Shown here one piece after another: positions 42,029-53,428 of a stretch of 64,000 nucleotides of DNA. The position numbers and the translations under genes were made by a program. The stretch's first letter is position 1. Every line of letters begins with the position of its first letter. A model generated the notes under the pieces. The model was not told the DNA's origin. It searched no databases and saw nothing but the letters and a program-made list of their open reading frames with translations. Location of the stretch: the NCBI GenBank assembly GCA_019828595.1, contig JAHQRK010000006.1, positions 682,001 to 746,000 on the forward strand. The letters are read 5' to 3'. Origin of the DNA: Aphanomyces cochlioides (Eukaryota > Oomycota > Saprolegniomycetes > Saprolegniales > Verrucalvaceae).

Positions 42029-43282
42029 GTTGGATTGCCAAAAAAGAAATGAACAGCGGCGATCAACTCTCGCTTGAAACTCGGCAAGCAAGAAAAGAAG
42101 CCATATGCGATCTTGACTCTCTGGACCGAATGCACGCTCGGCTTAGTTCATCCGCCAAATGCGGCGCACGTCATAGTGGGATGCATCCATATGTACACTT
42201 GAGACCTTTTCAAGGCGGCGATGCGCTGTAAAATCGGTACAAGGCTGCTCGTCTGGGCTGTGGACGCTCCCTGACGTAGACAAGACATTGCCCAGCATGC
42301 GTACGACCCAGCGTTGCCGTCAACCGCTCCTTGGATGCAAGCACATGGAAATTGAGGAAAATTTGTATCAGTATTTTCAAAAAAGTATCAAAAGAGACAA
42401 ATTTGATATATTTTAGACCATTTTGATACTGAAAAGAACTTTTTGACATTTTCACGTGGTGATGGACGTGGCGGGTGCGATGCGCGTTGCTTGCTTGGTC
42501 ATGGAAGTCGCCGTGAAGATGACAGTCGGACGATTGTACAGTAGTGGCTGTAAACACGGATAAGGCGATAGATGGAGATGCAGTGTCGATCGTTGTGGTA
42601 TGAAAAAGGGCTCCAGCTGGATAGATCTGCTTACAGCGCGCTGATTCCAAGTTTACTCGTCATGGCGCGCAAACCGCTGGCCGCCGCGCACCCGTCGTTG
42701 GAGCATATCTCGTGTCGTGGCCATGATCAAGCAATCTTTCGTTCCTGTCGTGGTGAGTTGACGTAAGAAGGAGAAAGTCTTGGGCAAAAGACCAAGTCGG
42801 TCGAGAGTCAAGCGGTCGAAAGCTTCAAGGACAGGACAGGTAGTTGCTGTCGACGGTGGATGGAGAGATGGACGACGATCGTCTCATTCGAAAGAAAGCC
42901 ACACCAGTTGGAGCATGAGATCCTGACGAGAGATGGATCCTCACCCACTTGCTAGTTCGATCGTCACCATCCACATGAACTGGTCAAGCGTCATCCTTCT
43001 GGCTCTCTCATGAGTCGGACGACCGCCGCCCCGTGCTGACACGTACTATGGCAGATCGAACGTTCCACGAGCAATGACACGGTGGATCACGAGCAAGTGG
43101 TTCGTCGCAGTATATCTCCGGCCACGTCGTCGAAATGGATCATCGTGTTATCCTTCCATTAGGTCACGATGTCCACCAGGGTCGGAGGCGGCGCGATGCC
43201 ACGCGGGACCGCCACTAATGCGCAAAACAAGGTAGAACAACTAATAAATATATTCGACTATGTTACATCAAGTCTTGCTGCT
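42029..43282. other. Intergenic, 1.25 kb
   Basis: Spacer between zinc-repeat copies 1 and 2. No conserved coding frame. AT-rich at 42355-42450. I see no transposon ends. Confidence 0.4.
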
Positions 43283-44119
43283 TCATGGACTTCCTTCGTT
43301 GCGGGCTTGGCGGACGTGCACGGTGCACATGCCAAGAGTTTTGCCCAGGCGTTTGCATCCGTCGACGGTGCATGTCTTGTCCTGGCGGTGGATTTCGCAA
43401 AGACCACCGCCGCGATCGGTGCGGCTGCAGCCTTCGATAGTGCAGGAGCGGCAGCCACCGTGCTTGGCGCACTTGTTGCCGCGTTGAGCGCCTTTGGTGC
43501 AACCTGGTTCAAGGCATCGCTTGCCGCCACCGTGAGCTCGGCAGAATCCACCGCCTTGACTGCTTTTCTCGCATCCGACAAACTTGCATCGCGCTCCACC
43601 GCCGTGGGCTTTGCAGAGACCTTGGGATTGAGCGGCGTTGGCACAATTGTCGACCTTGCAGCACTTTCCACCGCCGTGTCCGATGCAAAAGTTGCCATTC
43701 TGAGCTTCCTTGTGGCAGCCCTCAACCGAGCAGGGCTTGCCTCCGCCGTGTTTCTTGCAGAATCCTCGGGAGCGCACGACGCGGTCACAGCCTTCCATGG
43801 AGCAGAGTTTGCGACGCGAGCTCCAGCTCTCCGTGGCGCCGAGTTGAATCTTGACGCCATGCTCATTGAGGACGGTGAGTTCGACTTTGTGTGGCGTCAC
43901 ACTTTCGAATGTGTGGTGTGGCTGGGTGAGATCTGGAGGAGGGTACGCGATCTTGAAGAGCTCCGACGGCATCATTGCAACTTCAGACAGCACTTGGTCC
44001 ATCGTGGACGCGCTGAGCGGCTCAAAGTCGTGAAACGCAAGGAGATCGCCTTCGTCCAAGAAAGGAATCGCTGTGTTTCCGTGCATGAAGGGCAATGGCT
44101 CGAAGGGCGAATACATCAT
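43283..44119 (-). CDS. WRKY19-like zinc-repeat protein, copy 2
   Basis: ATG 44119 (MMYSPFEPLPFMHG); a further in-frame ATG lies at 44164. Single exon, about 278 residues. The unique N-terminal half (about 100 residues) is acidic with FLDEGDLLAFHDFEPL, resembling an activation domain (inference). Seven C-x4-C-x(8-10)-C-x2-H units follow in the same order as in copy 1 and copy 3: CSMEGC, CSVEGC, CKVDNC, CKFVGC, CLEPGC, CTIEGC, CTVDGC. Units 2-5 are nearly identical between copies, while the N-terminal regions share no clear similarity. The repeats' Ala-rich antisense frame (43169-44140, plus strand) is a shadow. Confidence 0.85.
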   Translation of the reverse strand: MMYSPFEPLPFMHGNTAIPFLDEGDLLAFHDFEPLSASTMDQVLSEVAMMPSELFKIAYPPPDLTQPHHTFESVTPHKVELTVLNEHGVKIQLGATESWSSRRKLCSMEGCDRVVRSRGFCKKHGGGKPCSVEGCHKEAQNGNFCIGHGGGKCCKVDNCANAAQSQGLCKAHGGGARCKFVGCEKSSQGGGFCRAHGGGKRCLEPGCTKGAQRGNKCAKHGGCRSCTIEGCSRTDRGGGLCEIHRQDKTCTVDGCKRLGKTLGMCTVHVRQARNEGSP

Positions 44120-46159
44120 ACGCAGGACGAGCAAGAATGAACAATGAAGGACCACGTCGGACATCGGGCGAGGGAGAGAGAGCACCCTTGGAATTCAGTG
44201 TACCACCACCATGGGGAGCGCGCTCTCATGTCTCTCCCGAAGGTGTGGGAGGTTTCCTCCCCGCTGTCTATCAACCCGTCTCGTTGGCGGCAGAAGGAAG
44301 CAAGCTGAGCATCCCACATGGCACCCCCTCAAATAATTCAAAACATAACACGTGGCCACACGATTAGCGCCGCTTCTACGTAGAGGTACGACGAACAGGA
44401 TCGATGAGTTCACACAGACACACCTTCATAGTCTGTCAGTAGGTCCCGTCGAGCAGCGCCAATGGAATTCAGTGTGGAGCAGACCTCCATGGGAAGATCC
44501 TGCGACGCGGATATTCCCGTAGACGTTGGAGAATCGTCGAGATGAGTCCTTGCACGTGAAACCACAGATGATCCATGTGGCCACTGGACTCTACTGGCAA
44601 CTACTTGAGGCTGACCGGCGTCATACGTGGATTGTCAATGTTGTTCGCCAAACATCGTCGGTGGGACGTAAGCAAGCGGAGTGAAAAGAAGCATGTAACG
44701 CGACAACATAACACGATCGACAACAGCTACGACAGCAATGGTAAGGCTTCCAAGCTCCCTCTGTTCTACCCCCCCTTCACACCATCGAGCTAGAATTGTG
44801 TGGCTGGCATGTCGGCCTATGTTTCCTCCATCCATCAGGCGATCTTCATTGCCAAGCGGGGCGGTATAGCTCACCCTCACGCGTCCGTCCACAAATTATG
44901 TCGGCAGGGAAACAGGTGCTCAACCGCGGACAATATTCATGGATGCACTGAGAAGTTGATAGAGGCAGGCGGTCAGTCGTTTCTCACCCCCTGGACCTTT
45001 GTTCCCCCGACTCTCTAGGAAAACCAACGCGCTGGCCTTCCTCCATGAGCTACGGCAACGCGGCGACATCGGACGACTCCATCTCCACTGGATCTAGCTC
45101 TTTCGGACTTCACTGCGATCTGACGTGAGCTTGGATCATCGTGTCGCTCTACTGAACATCCACCTCTTGTAGGTTGACAGCAGACGTTTTCTTTCGATGG
45201 TTCCTGTCAGATGCCATGTGTACACGGCCACCACAAGGGCGACAAGTTGCCGCCTTTGTCGAGAGAGAGAGAGAGAACTTGTCTGCAGGCCAGTCGGCCA
45301 GATGGGAACAAGCGATCTACTAAGCCAGAGGCCATCGAATTACTCGCATGGAATTTGAAGGGGAAATGCAATCGGATGGAGCCAAGACTGCGTTACGAGT
45401 TGCGTTACAGCGAGAGAGCGCCATGGCGATAGAGAAGCACCAATGAGCTTGTTGTCTCCACGGTCGACTCTGTTTCGTAAAGCAGCATGGTATCAAGACC
45501 ATGCCCTTCCTCCTTCCCAGAGGATTTCCTTCACAAAGTCAGCGTTCACCCCCACGCTGAGCTCGCAGGCGGCTTGTTCTGTTGACATGATGGCCTGGCG
45601 GTGGTTAAGGCGATCTTTCCGCTTCGAGTCTTCGTGCTGGAGCGACAACTTTGTCGCGACAATGCGACCAAACAACCGCTGGCATGCGGTAATCTCATCG
45701 ATCCGAATAGATTGACGTCTTGCACGCAATCAATCGCCAGAGTCGATCGGTTGCAAGCTCCATGTGGTCGATTACTTGTTTGCCAGCGTATTCCGTCCAC
45801 TCTCTCACAGTTTTCCTCTGATCCGACACACCAATCTCAACGGGACTTGGCCCTTCTTTGCCTACAAGAACGGAGATCAAGAAGGGACTCAAGGGAACAG
45901 CATCTTCAGGAGATGAAAACTTTCATGCTCGATCTCTGTGGCCTCTGTCGAGTGGAACTACAATCCAAATTTTCTGTCCGTCGGGGGATTGTAGGGGGCT
46001 CCAAGTGGATCCAGGGGGAGATAGAAGGACGGCTCCAGGGGGTAAAGCACACCTCTGGACTTGAGGATTGTCTCCTCGAGAGTGTCATCGATGCCTCCAG
46101 ATGCGACGAGAAGAGCATGGAACGCACGTGGCAGCGAAAGAAGCCATCAGACAACTGAA
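44120..46159. other. Gene-poor stretch, 2.0 kb
   Basis: No intact gene found. Short unrelated frames on both strands have no domain signal. There is a GAGAGA microsatellite near 45261. The sequence has normal base composition rather than AT-rich repeat DNA, so it may be decayed duplicated sequence ahead of the pseudogene at 46160. Confidence 0.4.
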
Positions 46160-46755
46160 CGTGGCTAGAGGGGAGCATCGCATCGCAGAACAACGTTCTT
46201 GTCCTGTCAATCCTGCAGTGTCTCCGTGTGATGCCGCTCTCATTGTCTAGCATTCTCGACAGTTCGATCAACCAACCCATTTTGAAACTACGAAAAGAGT
46301 CACCGAGCCAAGTCCAACAAGCTGCACAAGATCTTCTTCGCCACTGGCGACGTGCCTTTAAAGAGGCAAAGAATAAAGTTGAGCCAGTCTTACCCGCAGT
46401 TTTGCCTTTCAACAGATCCACCACAAAGCAACCGTCTTCGAAGCGGATTGCATGGACCGACACCATGGGCTTCCATCTCTGCCACATTCGACTCATTGAA
46501 ACCAAGGCTGAAATGAAGGAGCACTACCATGCAGCTTCTCGAGACCGTGCTCGCAAGCGTCGTTCGGAAGCCATCCAAATCATCCCCAAGCGAACCAAGC
46601 ACGCAACCGAGGCGCGGTCCTCTCTTCCAAGTCTACTGGCGCCATCTCCTCATAGCAATGATGCGAGCTCTGGCCAGTCTAAAACTATCCTCCGTCCAGT
46701 CCTTCAACCAACTCGACTGCATCATGACCACATTGCGAATTCCACCATCGTCTGA
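46160..46755 (+). pseudogene. Truncated PNUTS-like (TFIIS-N/LW domain) paralogue
   Basis: From about nt 46162 the frame reads TWLEGSIASQNNVLVLSIL, then SSILDSSINQPILKLRK and AAQDLLRHWRRAFKEA. This aligns with the LW/TFIIS N-terminal domain of the PNUTS-like gene at 48312-50841 (QWLDTAISYRQTTLLHFIL, ARINEPIVQLRK, AAQDLLKHWKTTY). Downstream KRIAWTD aligns with RRIKWAD, keeping an RVxF-type PP1-binding motif, and then HIRLIET with KVQLIES. No start region, no upstream exons and no CCCH finger are found; a TGA sits just upstream at 46156. It ends at 46755. Orientation is opposite to the intact gene. A short expressed protein is possible but unsupported. Confidence 0.6.
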
Positions 46756-47211
46756 CGGTGCACTCCCTCACGACAGCTCGATGCTCCCAAAGTTTACCCA
46801 CAGCGTCTCGCGACAATGAAAACGTCACACGGCGATGATCGCGCTTCCTTCTTGTACGATAGACTTGGACGTTTGATTAATAAACTCGTCATCTCCACAC
46901 GACTCTCCTTGTCTCCACACGATCTCTTCAGTACTCTGCTCCTTCTCGTGTGACTCTCGTCTTGGAAACAAAGTCATGACATGTCTCCTGTCCATCTGGA
47001 GCCATGCGAAGCTCCATGGAGAGGCCAAATCTACCTGCGTTACACTTGTCAATCTGTACTGAGCTGTACTCTTGACATGCTTGCCTTTTCAGAGAACGCT
47101 CTCGACCGAGTGAGTCACTCCTGAGTCACACTGTGGTTCTCCTCTAGCTCCATGACGTCCATGACAACGACAGCGAGAAGGATGATCGCTCATTGTTGGT
47201 GTTATTGCTCT

Positions 47212-47892
47212 TCAGTCTACTGCGGTGGTATTCCGTGCCTGTCGTGCATGCATGGTGCACAGTCCTGTACTCCTCGCTAATCGTTTGCAGCCTTCCACGT
47301 TACACAGGATGTTCTGGCGGTGGACTTCGCAGACGCCGCCGCCGCGATCTGTCCGCGTACAGCCTTCGACTGTGCAGGACCGACAACCGCCGTGTTTCGC
47401 ACACTTGTCGCCCCGCTGAGCACCTTTGGTACACCCCGGCTCGACACATCGCTTGCCACCTCCGTGTGCTCGGCAGAACCCACCGCCTTGACTGCTCTTC
47501 TCGCACCCAGCAAATTTGCAACGAGCGCCACCGCCATGCGCTTTGCATAACCCTTGAGATTGTGCGGCATTGGCGCAGTTTTCCACCTTGCAGCATTTCC
47601 CGCCTCCATGGCCAAAGCAAAAGTCTCCATTATGTGCTTCCTTGTGGCATCCTTGTACGACGCACGGCTTGCCGCCTCCGTGGCGTTTGCACAGCCCGCG
47701 TGACCTTGGAACTCGATCGCAGCCGTGGATCACGCACTGCTTGCGCTTTGACGCCGCGGTGCTGTCTGGCGAATCGACGATTGTCGTTGTTTCGTGCGTC
47801 TGTGGGGATGGCGGCGGCGGCTGTTCCTGTGTCGACGGCGGCGGCGGCGGGACATAGAACGCCAAGATATGGCTCATGCTGTGGAGACTCAT
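47212..47892 (-). CDS. WRKY19-like zinc-repeat protein, copy 3
   Basis: ATG 47892 (MSLHSMSHILAFYV). Single exon, about 226 residues. A short Pro-rich N-terminus (VPPPPPSTQEQPPPP) precedes seven C-x4-C-x(8-10)-C-x2-H units: CVIHGC, CVVQGC, CKVENC, CKFAGC, CVEPGC, CTVEGC, CNVEGC. Units 3-6 are almost identical in protein sequence to copy 2, so copies 2 and 3 share the most recent ancestor. Nuclear function is inferred from zinc repeats and basic residues. Confidence 0.85.
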   Translation of the reverse strand: MSLHSMSHILAFYVPPPPPSTQEQPPPPSPQTHETTTIVDSPDSTAASKRKQCVIHGCDRVPRSRGLCKRHGGGKPCVVQGCHKEAHNGDFCFGHGGGKCCKVENCANAAQSQGLCKAHGGGARCKFAGCEKSSQGGGFCRAHGGGKRCVEPGCTKGAQRGDKCAKHGGCRSCTVEGCTRTDRGGGVCEVHRQNILCNVEGCKRLARSTGLCTMHARQARNTTAVD

Positions 47893-48311
47893 GGTGGACT
47901 TTTGGACAGTTCGTCGCACGAGTGGTAATGCTCACGCAGGTCAACACGCTGTAGAATCATAGACATGCGTGACTTACGTCGGTAGCATCGAGGGGCCAAT
48001 TCTCCGAATGCACTTCGCACAAGTCCAGCATCCATCTGCTGCCTTTGAAACTCGTCCCGACCGCTCGCTCCCGCCGCCATCTTTGCGCTTCCTCTCTCTT
48101 CCTACCGCATTCCTTGCAGCTTTGCAAGCTTGTACCAGTAGATGTGGAGCGACTTCCATGACGTGGCGATCAGCATCGAATGTAAAGGCTCGTCGTGACC
48201 TAATCGCCAATTAGCGCCGTTGCGCATGTCATCGCGGCCATCCAAGGAACATTTCCGAGAGCACACATGGTAAATAACATGATTGTCCATCATTACACTA
48301 AACCTAACAAC

Positions 48312-50841
48312 TCATCGGTATCCGCCGCGACCACCGCCGCCATAGTGGCTCCCTCGAGGCCCTTTCTGGAACGGAGGACCGCCACCACGAGGAGCGTACT
48401 TGGATGGAGGAGCGTACTTGGATGGAGGAGCGCCGCCACCGCCCATGCCATTTCGTGCATCTTCATCGTGGATAAACGTACACGCGTCGCCTTTGCCACA
48501 ACCCGACGGCGAGTTAAAGTAGATGCACGGCACTTGCTTGTATTTGTAGCTATTGACAGGAGGAGCGCCGTTTGGACCGCCAACCGCGGGACGTTTCGGA
48601 GGATAGCCACCGTCTTGAAAGAGAGGACCACCTGGTCGTTTGTTGAAAGGCTTGCGGGTGTCGTCGGGATATCCATAGCTTCCACCGTAGCCCCCACCAT
48701 TGACAGGTCCATTCGGAGGACCGTAGCCGTAGCCTGCAGGTGGAGGAGCATTGTACCCCTGTGGGGGAGGCTTATAAGGAGGGGGCACGCCATACCCAGG
48801 CTGTGGATTATATCCCGCTGAAGGTGGAGGAGGACCATTATCAGCGCCTCCTCCATATCCACCGCCATAACCAGAAGGCATGCCATAGCCAGGAGCAGGA
48901 CCACGAGGAGGCGGATTCGATAAAAGAGGCGCTGCATTCATGCCAGGAGGGCCACCCATGTGAGTATTCTTCGCAGCTGAAAATCCCGGAGGAGGATGCG
49001 ACAAGAAAGGATCTGCCCCATTTCGATGCTTGTGCATGTTGATGATTTCCAACACACGAGCATCCCCAATACGAGACCCATTCCGTTGGGCTTCGTCGTA
49101 CACTTGGGCCAAGACATGTTCGTTCTCAAGGAGCAGTGATATTGTGGATTTTTCCAACGGACCCAAAGCCTTCGTCAATGCCACGTTCTGGTCAATCGCG
49201 GCGGCAGGCTGAGGAGGTTCTTGCACCTACAAGCATCAAGTTCATAAATTGTGCATGAGAATAAAGTGGTCGTACGTCTGAGAGAGGAATAATCGCAGTT
49301 GGACCAAGTGTCAGCTCGGTAGGGAGGCGGACCCAGTCTTGAGGATTCTGAGGCGGCACTTCATCTCCAAGGAGCATCCACTCCACGTCTTTGCGTGTGC
49401 GATTTGCCTGAAAATCATGAGTTAGAATATCACGGTAACGGGCAGTTAAAAGTACCTGGGCCATGGATTCATTGGTGTCCATCTCAACGGGCCTGGCCGT
49501 CACGCCTTCAGGAAAGCTGATTTGAGGAGGCGTGCGCCATGCCACAGTCGGTGTGATCACGATCGGTGTTTTGGTCTCCTTTTGCTTGCTAAACACAGGA
49601 GAATGAGTTTGATGCGAGTCAAGAGGAAGACTGTACTTTTGGAAGGCAAACTTCTCGTTGGCATGTTCGCGCAACTTGGCATCATTGAAACTACCCGACC
49701 CGTTATTCGGAGCATCGTCTTTTTCGTTATGTAGCACAAGATCACGCCACGACTCAATCAATTGAACTTTGGTCAACTCGGCGCCATGTTCATCTGCCCA
49801 TTTAATGCGGCGGGTGTTGCCACTGCTGCTTGGCTGGCTTTTGACCTGCTCAAACCGAGCAATGGTCGGCAAAGCCACCACTTCTTTCGGGGACGGGATG
49901 TCCTTCTTTAGATTCTGTACCATCATGGTGACTGTCGAGTCTTTTGGCTTGGATGCTTTAGCATCTTGTTTTTTCTGGAGAAGCTTTCCCAATAGATCAT
50001 TGCTCGAGGCAGTCTTGGGGCCAGTGGACGAAGATTGCTTGGACTTCGAAGGTGGGCTCGAGCTCTGTTCCTTCGACTTTTCAGTGTACGTAGTCTTCCA
50101 ATGTTTGAGCAAATCTTGCGCTGCTCGCTTGACGTGCTCATTCGTCGCGGTTTTGCGTAGTTGAACGATGGGCTCGTTAATGCGAGCTTCAGTAATGCTT
50201 GCGAGTTGCAAAGGCAGTTCTTTTAGTGTGACGAGGATGAAATGCAGCAGCGTCGTTTGACGATATGAAATCGCCGTGTCAAGCCACTGGCGAGCGATTT
50301 TCATGCCTCCAAAGGATTCAAAAAGAGCAACAGAACTTGCTTTATCAGCTCGTTTGGCAGTCGAGGCTAGCACGAAAAGAAGCTTTGCTTGGTCGGATTC
50401 CTAAAAGAACGTGCGTTGGACGAGGTTTCTACGACATGAAGGGCCTACCGTTTTGGCTTGTTGGAAAAGTGGCAAGAAGCGTTCAGTCGACGCATCATCG
50501 AGCAAGACACAATTGCCATCGCAACAAGACAACAACGTTTCTTCCAAGGCGTTCATCGGCGCGCCCGAAGTCAGACCGACCACATTTTCTCCTCGCCTTC
50601 GTTTGTTTGATACCTGACAATATATATTAATGCCACGATTCAAGTCAGGAATGCTAGCGATGACTGAGCATGGCGCGTTGGCATATGTGCCTACCTTTCC
50701 AGAAATGGGATGCACCCCCGTCAAGCTCTCATGCTCTTTAACTCGACCATCAAATGTTTGAAGCAATTGTGCATATCCTCGATGCTGAAGTTGCAACAAA
50801 TTGGAGAAATTCGGGCTCATCTTTGTATCCAATGCCATCAT
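48312..50841 (-). CDS. PNUTS-like PP1-targeting protein (LW domain, RVxF, CCCH finger)
   Basis: ATG 50841 (alternative 50820). Introns: 50614-50694, 50401-50448, 49408-49455 and one of about 49 nt at 49228-49276 joining IIPLSD to VQEPPQP. Two of these are multiples of three without stops. The TFIIS-N/LW domain lies near residues 95-190 (ARQWLDTAISYRQ, EPIVQLRK, AAQDLLKHW). RRIKWAD matches the RVxF docking motif for PP1. Then comes a 45-residue module (GPLEKSTISLLLENEHVLAQ...RVLEII) also found in the protein at 53060-53428. The C-terminal third is Gly/Pro/Tyr-rich with one CCCH finger, C-x8-C-x5-C-x3-H (CIYFNSPSGCGKGDACTFIH), and an RGG-like end. Human PNUTS (PPP1R10) has the same order: LW, RVxF, CCCH. 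Likely a nuclear PP1 regulator in transcription termination. Confidence 0.82.
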
Positions 50842-51931
50842 ATATGTTTAAGCGCAGAAGGATTACAATCTTGTGGTCGAATTTTAAGATAGAGCTCGCT
50901 TCACACGTCGAGCTCGAGGATAGAGGAGACAGAGACAGCGATTTACAACAGTCTATGTAATGTAGCCTAGGGAGCACACGGCACGAGTCGTCGCCGGAGT
51001 TACTGCGCGTCAGGCCGAGAGCAAATCGAGAAGTGACGTCTGGTGCGGATGGTTTCTAACTTCTGTGATCTGATTGGCTAACATTTAATATTCTAGACAT
51101 TTAATTGGTCAAATGTAAATAAAGAGCGTTGTTGAAACAGTCCCGCCACATCAAATATAATTGTTGAATATTAATGATTAATACAAAGTGTAAGATAAAT
51201 AGTCATATTTTTAATCCATAGAGAAACCAGATGGGAAGTGAAACCTCCTCCCTCGTCGCTTCAAATTGAGAGACAGCGGCTGATGGAGGGCGAGAGGTCG
51301 GTCATCAACGCAAGCACCACCATGTGAAACGATGCATTGCACCCGTTCAGTGGCAATGGTGTGTGATATATGCCATGGGAAACATTTCATATCGATTGGA
51401 GCTCTGCGTGGTTGCTCTCGACTATCACAAGTCGACGTATACAATCGTAACGCTGGAAGGGCGGTTTAACTTGATTAAAGTATGCTCTCGCTTTGCGAAG
51501 AATAGATTCAACGAACAGCAGAAAAGGGCGAGAAGTTGTTGATCGAAAAATGGTCATCGATCCAACACAATTATTTATAGCCAGCTCAAAGACAACAGAG
51601 GAAACGAGGAGCACGACAAGACAGGGCATTTCATTGTGCACGAGCTTCATTTTGTCACGTCGTTTGGACGCACGCTTGTACTGCAACCACAGTGTCTGTC
51701 TCTCTGGAGCTCCACGACGTTTCCACGGCAGGATCGTTGACTGACGAGAGTGACTAACTGCAGCGTGCTTCACAAACGCACAATGAAATTAATTGTATCC
51801 CAAGTCGACAATATATTTTTAGCACGCCTCTGTGTAAATGAATGATATTTGCAATATATTTTTTAGGAATGAAGATTGAACAATAGATAATTTATTGTTG
51901 TTCATACGATCTGCCGTGGGATTGGTTCTTC
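50842..51931. other. Intergenic, 1.1 kb
   Basis: Divergent region between the PNUTS-like gene and the ankyrin gene. AT-rich at 51070-51220 and 51780-51900. Frames of up to 128 codons at 51387-51773 show no domain and unusual composition; not called. Confidence 0.45.
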
Positions 51932-52945
51932 ATGGACCAATCAGATTGGACTGTGTTTTTGTGTGCATCAGTCGCCTCCCACTTTAGAGTTGAACCTTCG
52001 ACCAGCCCCTTGGCGACCGGCATGAACAAGCAAACTTCCATGCGACAGCAGGCCTCGTCTTCCTTTGAGAGGCATGATTCGAATCCGTACCAAATGCTGC
52101 TTGAAGCCGTTGAGAGATGCGACCAATCAGGTGTGGATCGAATTCTGCATCGTGGACTCCGCCCTGCCAATCAAGAAGTGAATATGACCATCTTGTCGGC
52201 CGCGTGTTTGTCAGGGTCGTATGATATTTTCGAGCTCTTAGTGACCCAAGGATGGCTTGTCTTCGCCGCGAGTCTGTCAGAAACCGCCACAGCACCAATT
52301 TTATATCAATTGGTCAACATGGCCACCCAGGGAGGTAACATCCAAATCATCACTGGCCTATGCCGTGTGGGCGGGATCAGCATCACTCAAGTACTTGAAA
52401 AGGTTCCTGTCGAGGGACAGCGCAACGAATACAAGATGATCACGCCTTTATTGATTGCGTCGATCAAAGGTGACGAAAACGTTGTGAATTTTCTACTCGA
52501 CGAGGGCGTTGATGTCAATTTGGGAATGACCAAGGAAGGTAATTCTCCACTTGGTATGGCCACAATTCATGGACACATTGAAATTGTCGAACTCCTGCTC
52601 GAATCTGGAGCGAATCCTCACCATACCAATGCCAAGGGAGAGTCAGTGTACCAACTAGCAGCTGCCTATGGCCACGCTAACATTGAGTGTCTCCTCTTGC
52701 ACGAAGACAAGAGTGAAGCTGTCAAGCTCGATGAAGTCGACGAAAACATCATGAAACGCAAGATTAACAACATTCGAAAAGGCAAAGCCCATACGCACTA
52801 TTCCTTGAAGGAACGTGGAGGTCAGGTTGATGTTTCTGGTCTCAATCGGAAGATTGACAGCCTCAAGAACCGACTGAGTGGGAGAATTGATTCAGATTTG
52901 TACACTGTGCGATCTCAAGCATCAAGTCGCGAAGAAAGCTTTTAG
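51932..52945 (+). CDS. Ankyrin-repeat protein
   Basis: Single exon, 337 residues from ATG 51932; ATG 52022 (MNKQTSMRQQ) is an alternative and gives a cleaner N-terminus. Ankyrin repeats span about 55-265: NPYQMLLEAVERCDQSGVDRIL, TILSAACLSGSYDIFELLV, TPLLIASIKGDENVVNFLLDEGVDVN, SPLGMATIHGHIEIVELLLESGANP and SVYQLAAAYGHANIECLLL. The C-terminal 70 residues are charged, with a short coiled coil (VSGLNRKIDSLKNRLSGRI). No enzymatic domain. Probably a protein-interaction adaptor. Confidence 0.85.
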   Translation: MDQSDWTVFLCASVASHFRVEPSTSPLATGMNKQTSMRQQASSSFERHDSNPYQMLLEAVERCDQSGVDRILHRGLRPANQEVNMTILSAACLSGSYDIFELLVTQGWLVFAASLSETATAPILYQLVNMATQGGNIQIITGLCRVGGISITQVLEKVPVEGQRNEYKMITPLLIASIKGDENVVNFLLDEGVDVNLGMTKEGNSPLGMATIHGHIEIVELLLESGANPHHTNAKGESVYQLAAAYGHANIECLLLHEDKSEAVKLDEVDENIMKRKINNIRKGKAHTHYSLKERGGQVDVSGLNRKIDSLKNRLSGRIDSDLYTVRSQASSREESF

Positions 52946-53059
52946 ATTTATGCTGCAGTTATATATTTAACGGATCTATAGCAGATTTCAAGCTAGTTTT
53001 CCCTCTCTCAGTTCCATCACGATCTACCAGATACAATTCTTGACGCGGTCTTCAATTCC

Positions 53060-53428
53060 CTAAGGTCCAGCTTGCTGTCGTATAATATCAAGGACTCGAG
53101 CGTCCGAGATCGAGCCATATAAGTTGGCCTCTTCATACACTTGAGCCAAGACGTGTTCGTTGTCGAATAGAAGCAGCTTGGTAGATGTCTTTAATGAGGC
53201 AAACTTGTTGGCACCATTGCTGTTGTTGGCAATCGGAGCTGGAGATTCAACGCGACTGCCTTTGGCAATGATGGCTAGGACGTCAGCGTCGGAAATCGTT
53301 CCTCGCTCTTCTGCAATCTTGTAGACCTGGGAGACCAAGTGCTCGTTCTCAAGCAGCAAGAGGACTGTCGACTTCTTGAGCGGACCAAACTTGCTCAACG
53401 AACTCGCCAACGCTGTCGTCGACGACAT
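53060..53428 (-). CDS. Small protein of two 'LENEH' modules
   Basis: ATG 53428 (MSSTTALASSL), single exon, 122 residues. It consists of two copies of a module of about 45 residues: GPLKKSTVLLLLENEHLVSQVYKIA...ISDADVLAII and ASLKTSTKLLLFDNEHVLAQVYEEA...ISDARVLDII. The same module occurs once in the PNUTS-like protein 3 kb away. The pattern [GA]-x-L-[KE]-x-ST-x-x-LLL-[EF]-[ND]-EH-[LV]-[LV]-x-QVY suggests two helices with an amphipathic loop. I do not recognise the module. It converges on the ankyrin gene with 114 nt between stops. Confidence 0.75.
   Translation of the reverse strand: MSSTTALASSLSKFGPLKKSTVLLLLENEHLVSQVYKIAEERGTISDADVLAIIAKGSRVESPAPIANNSNGANKFASLKTSTKLLLFDNEHVLAQVYEEANLYGSISDARVLDIIRQQAGP

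Noticed and set aside
43169..44140. Long 323-codon plus-strand frame opposite zinc-repeat copy 2
   Set aside because: Ala/Ser/Val-rich translation is the antisense of a repeated Gly/Cys/His sequence; the same shadow appears opposite copies 1 and 3.
51387..51773. 128-codon minus-strand frame with a hydrophobic segment
   Set aside because: No start context, no domain, codon use unlike neighbours; sits in an AT-rich gap.
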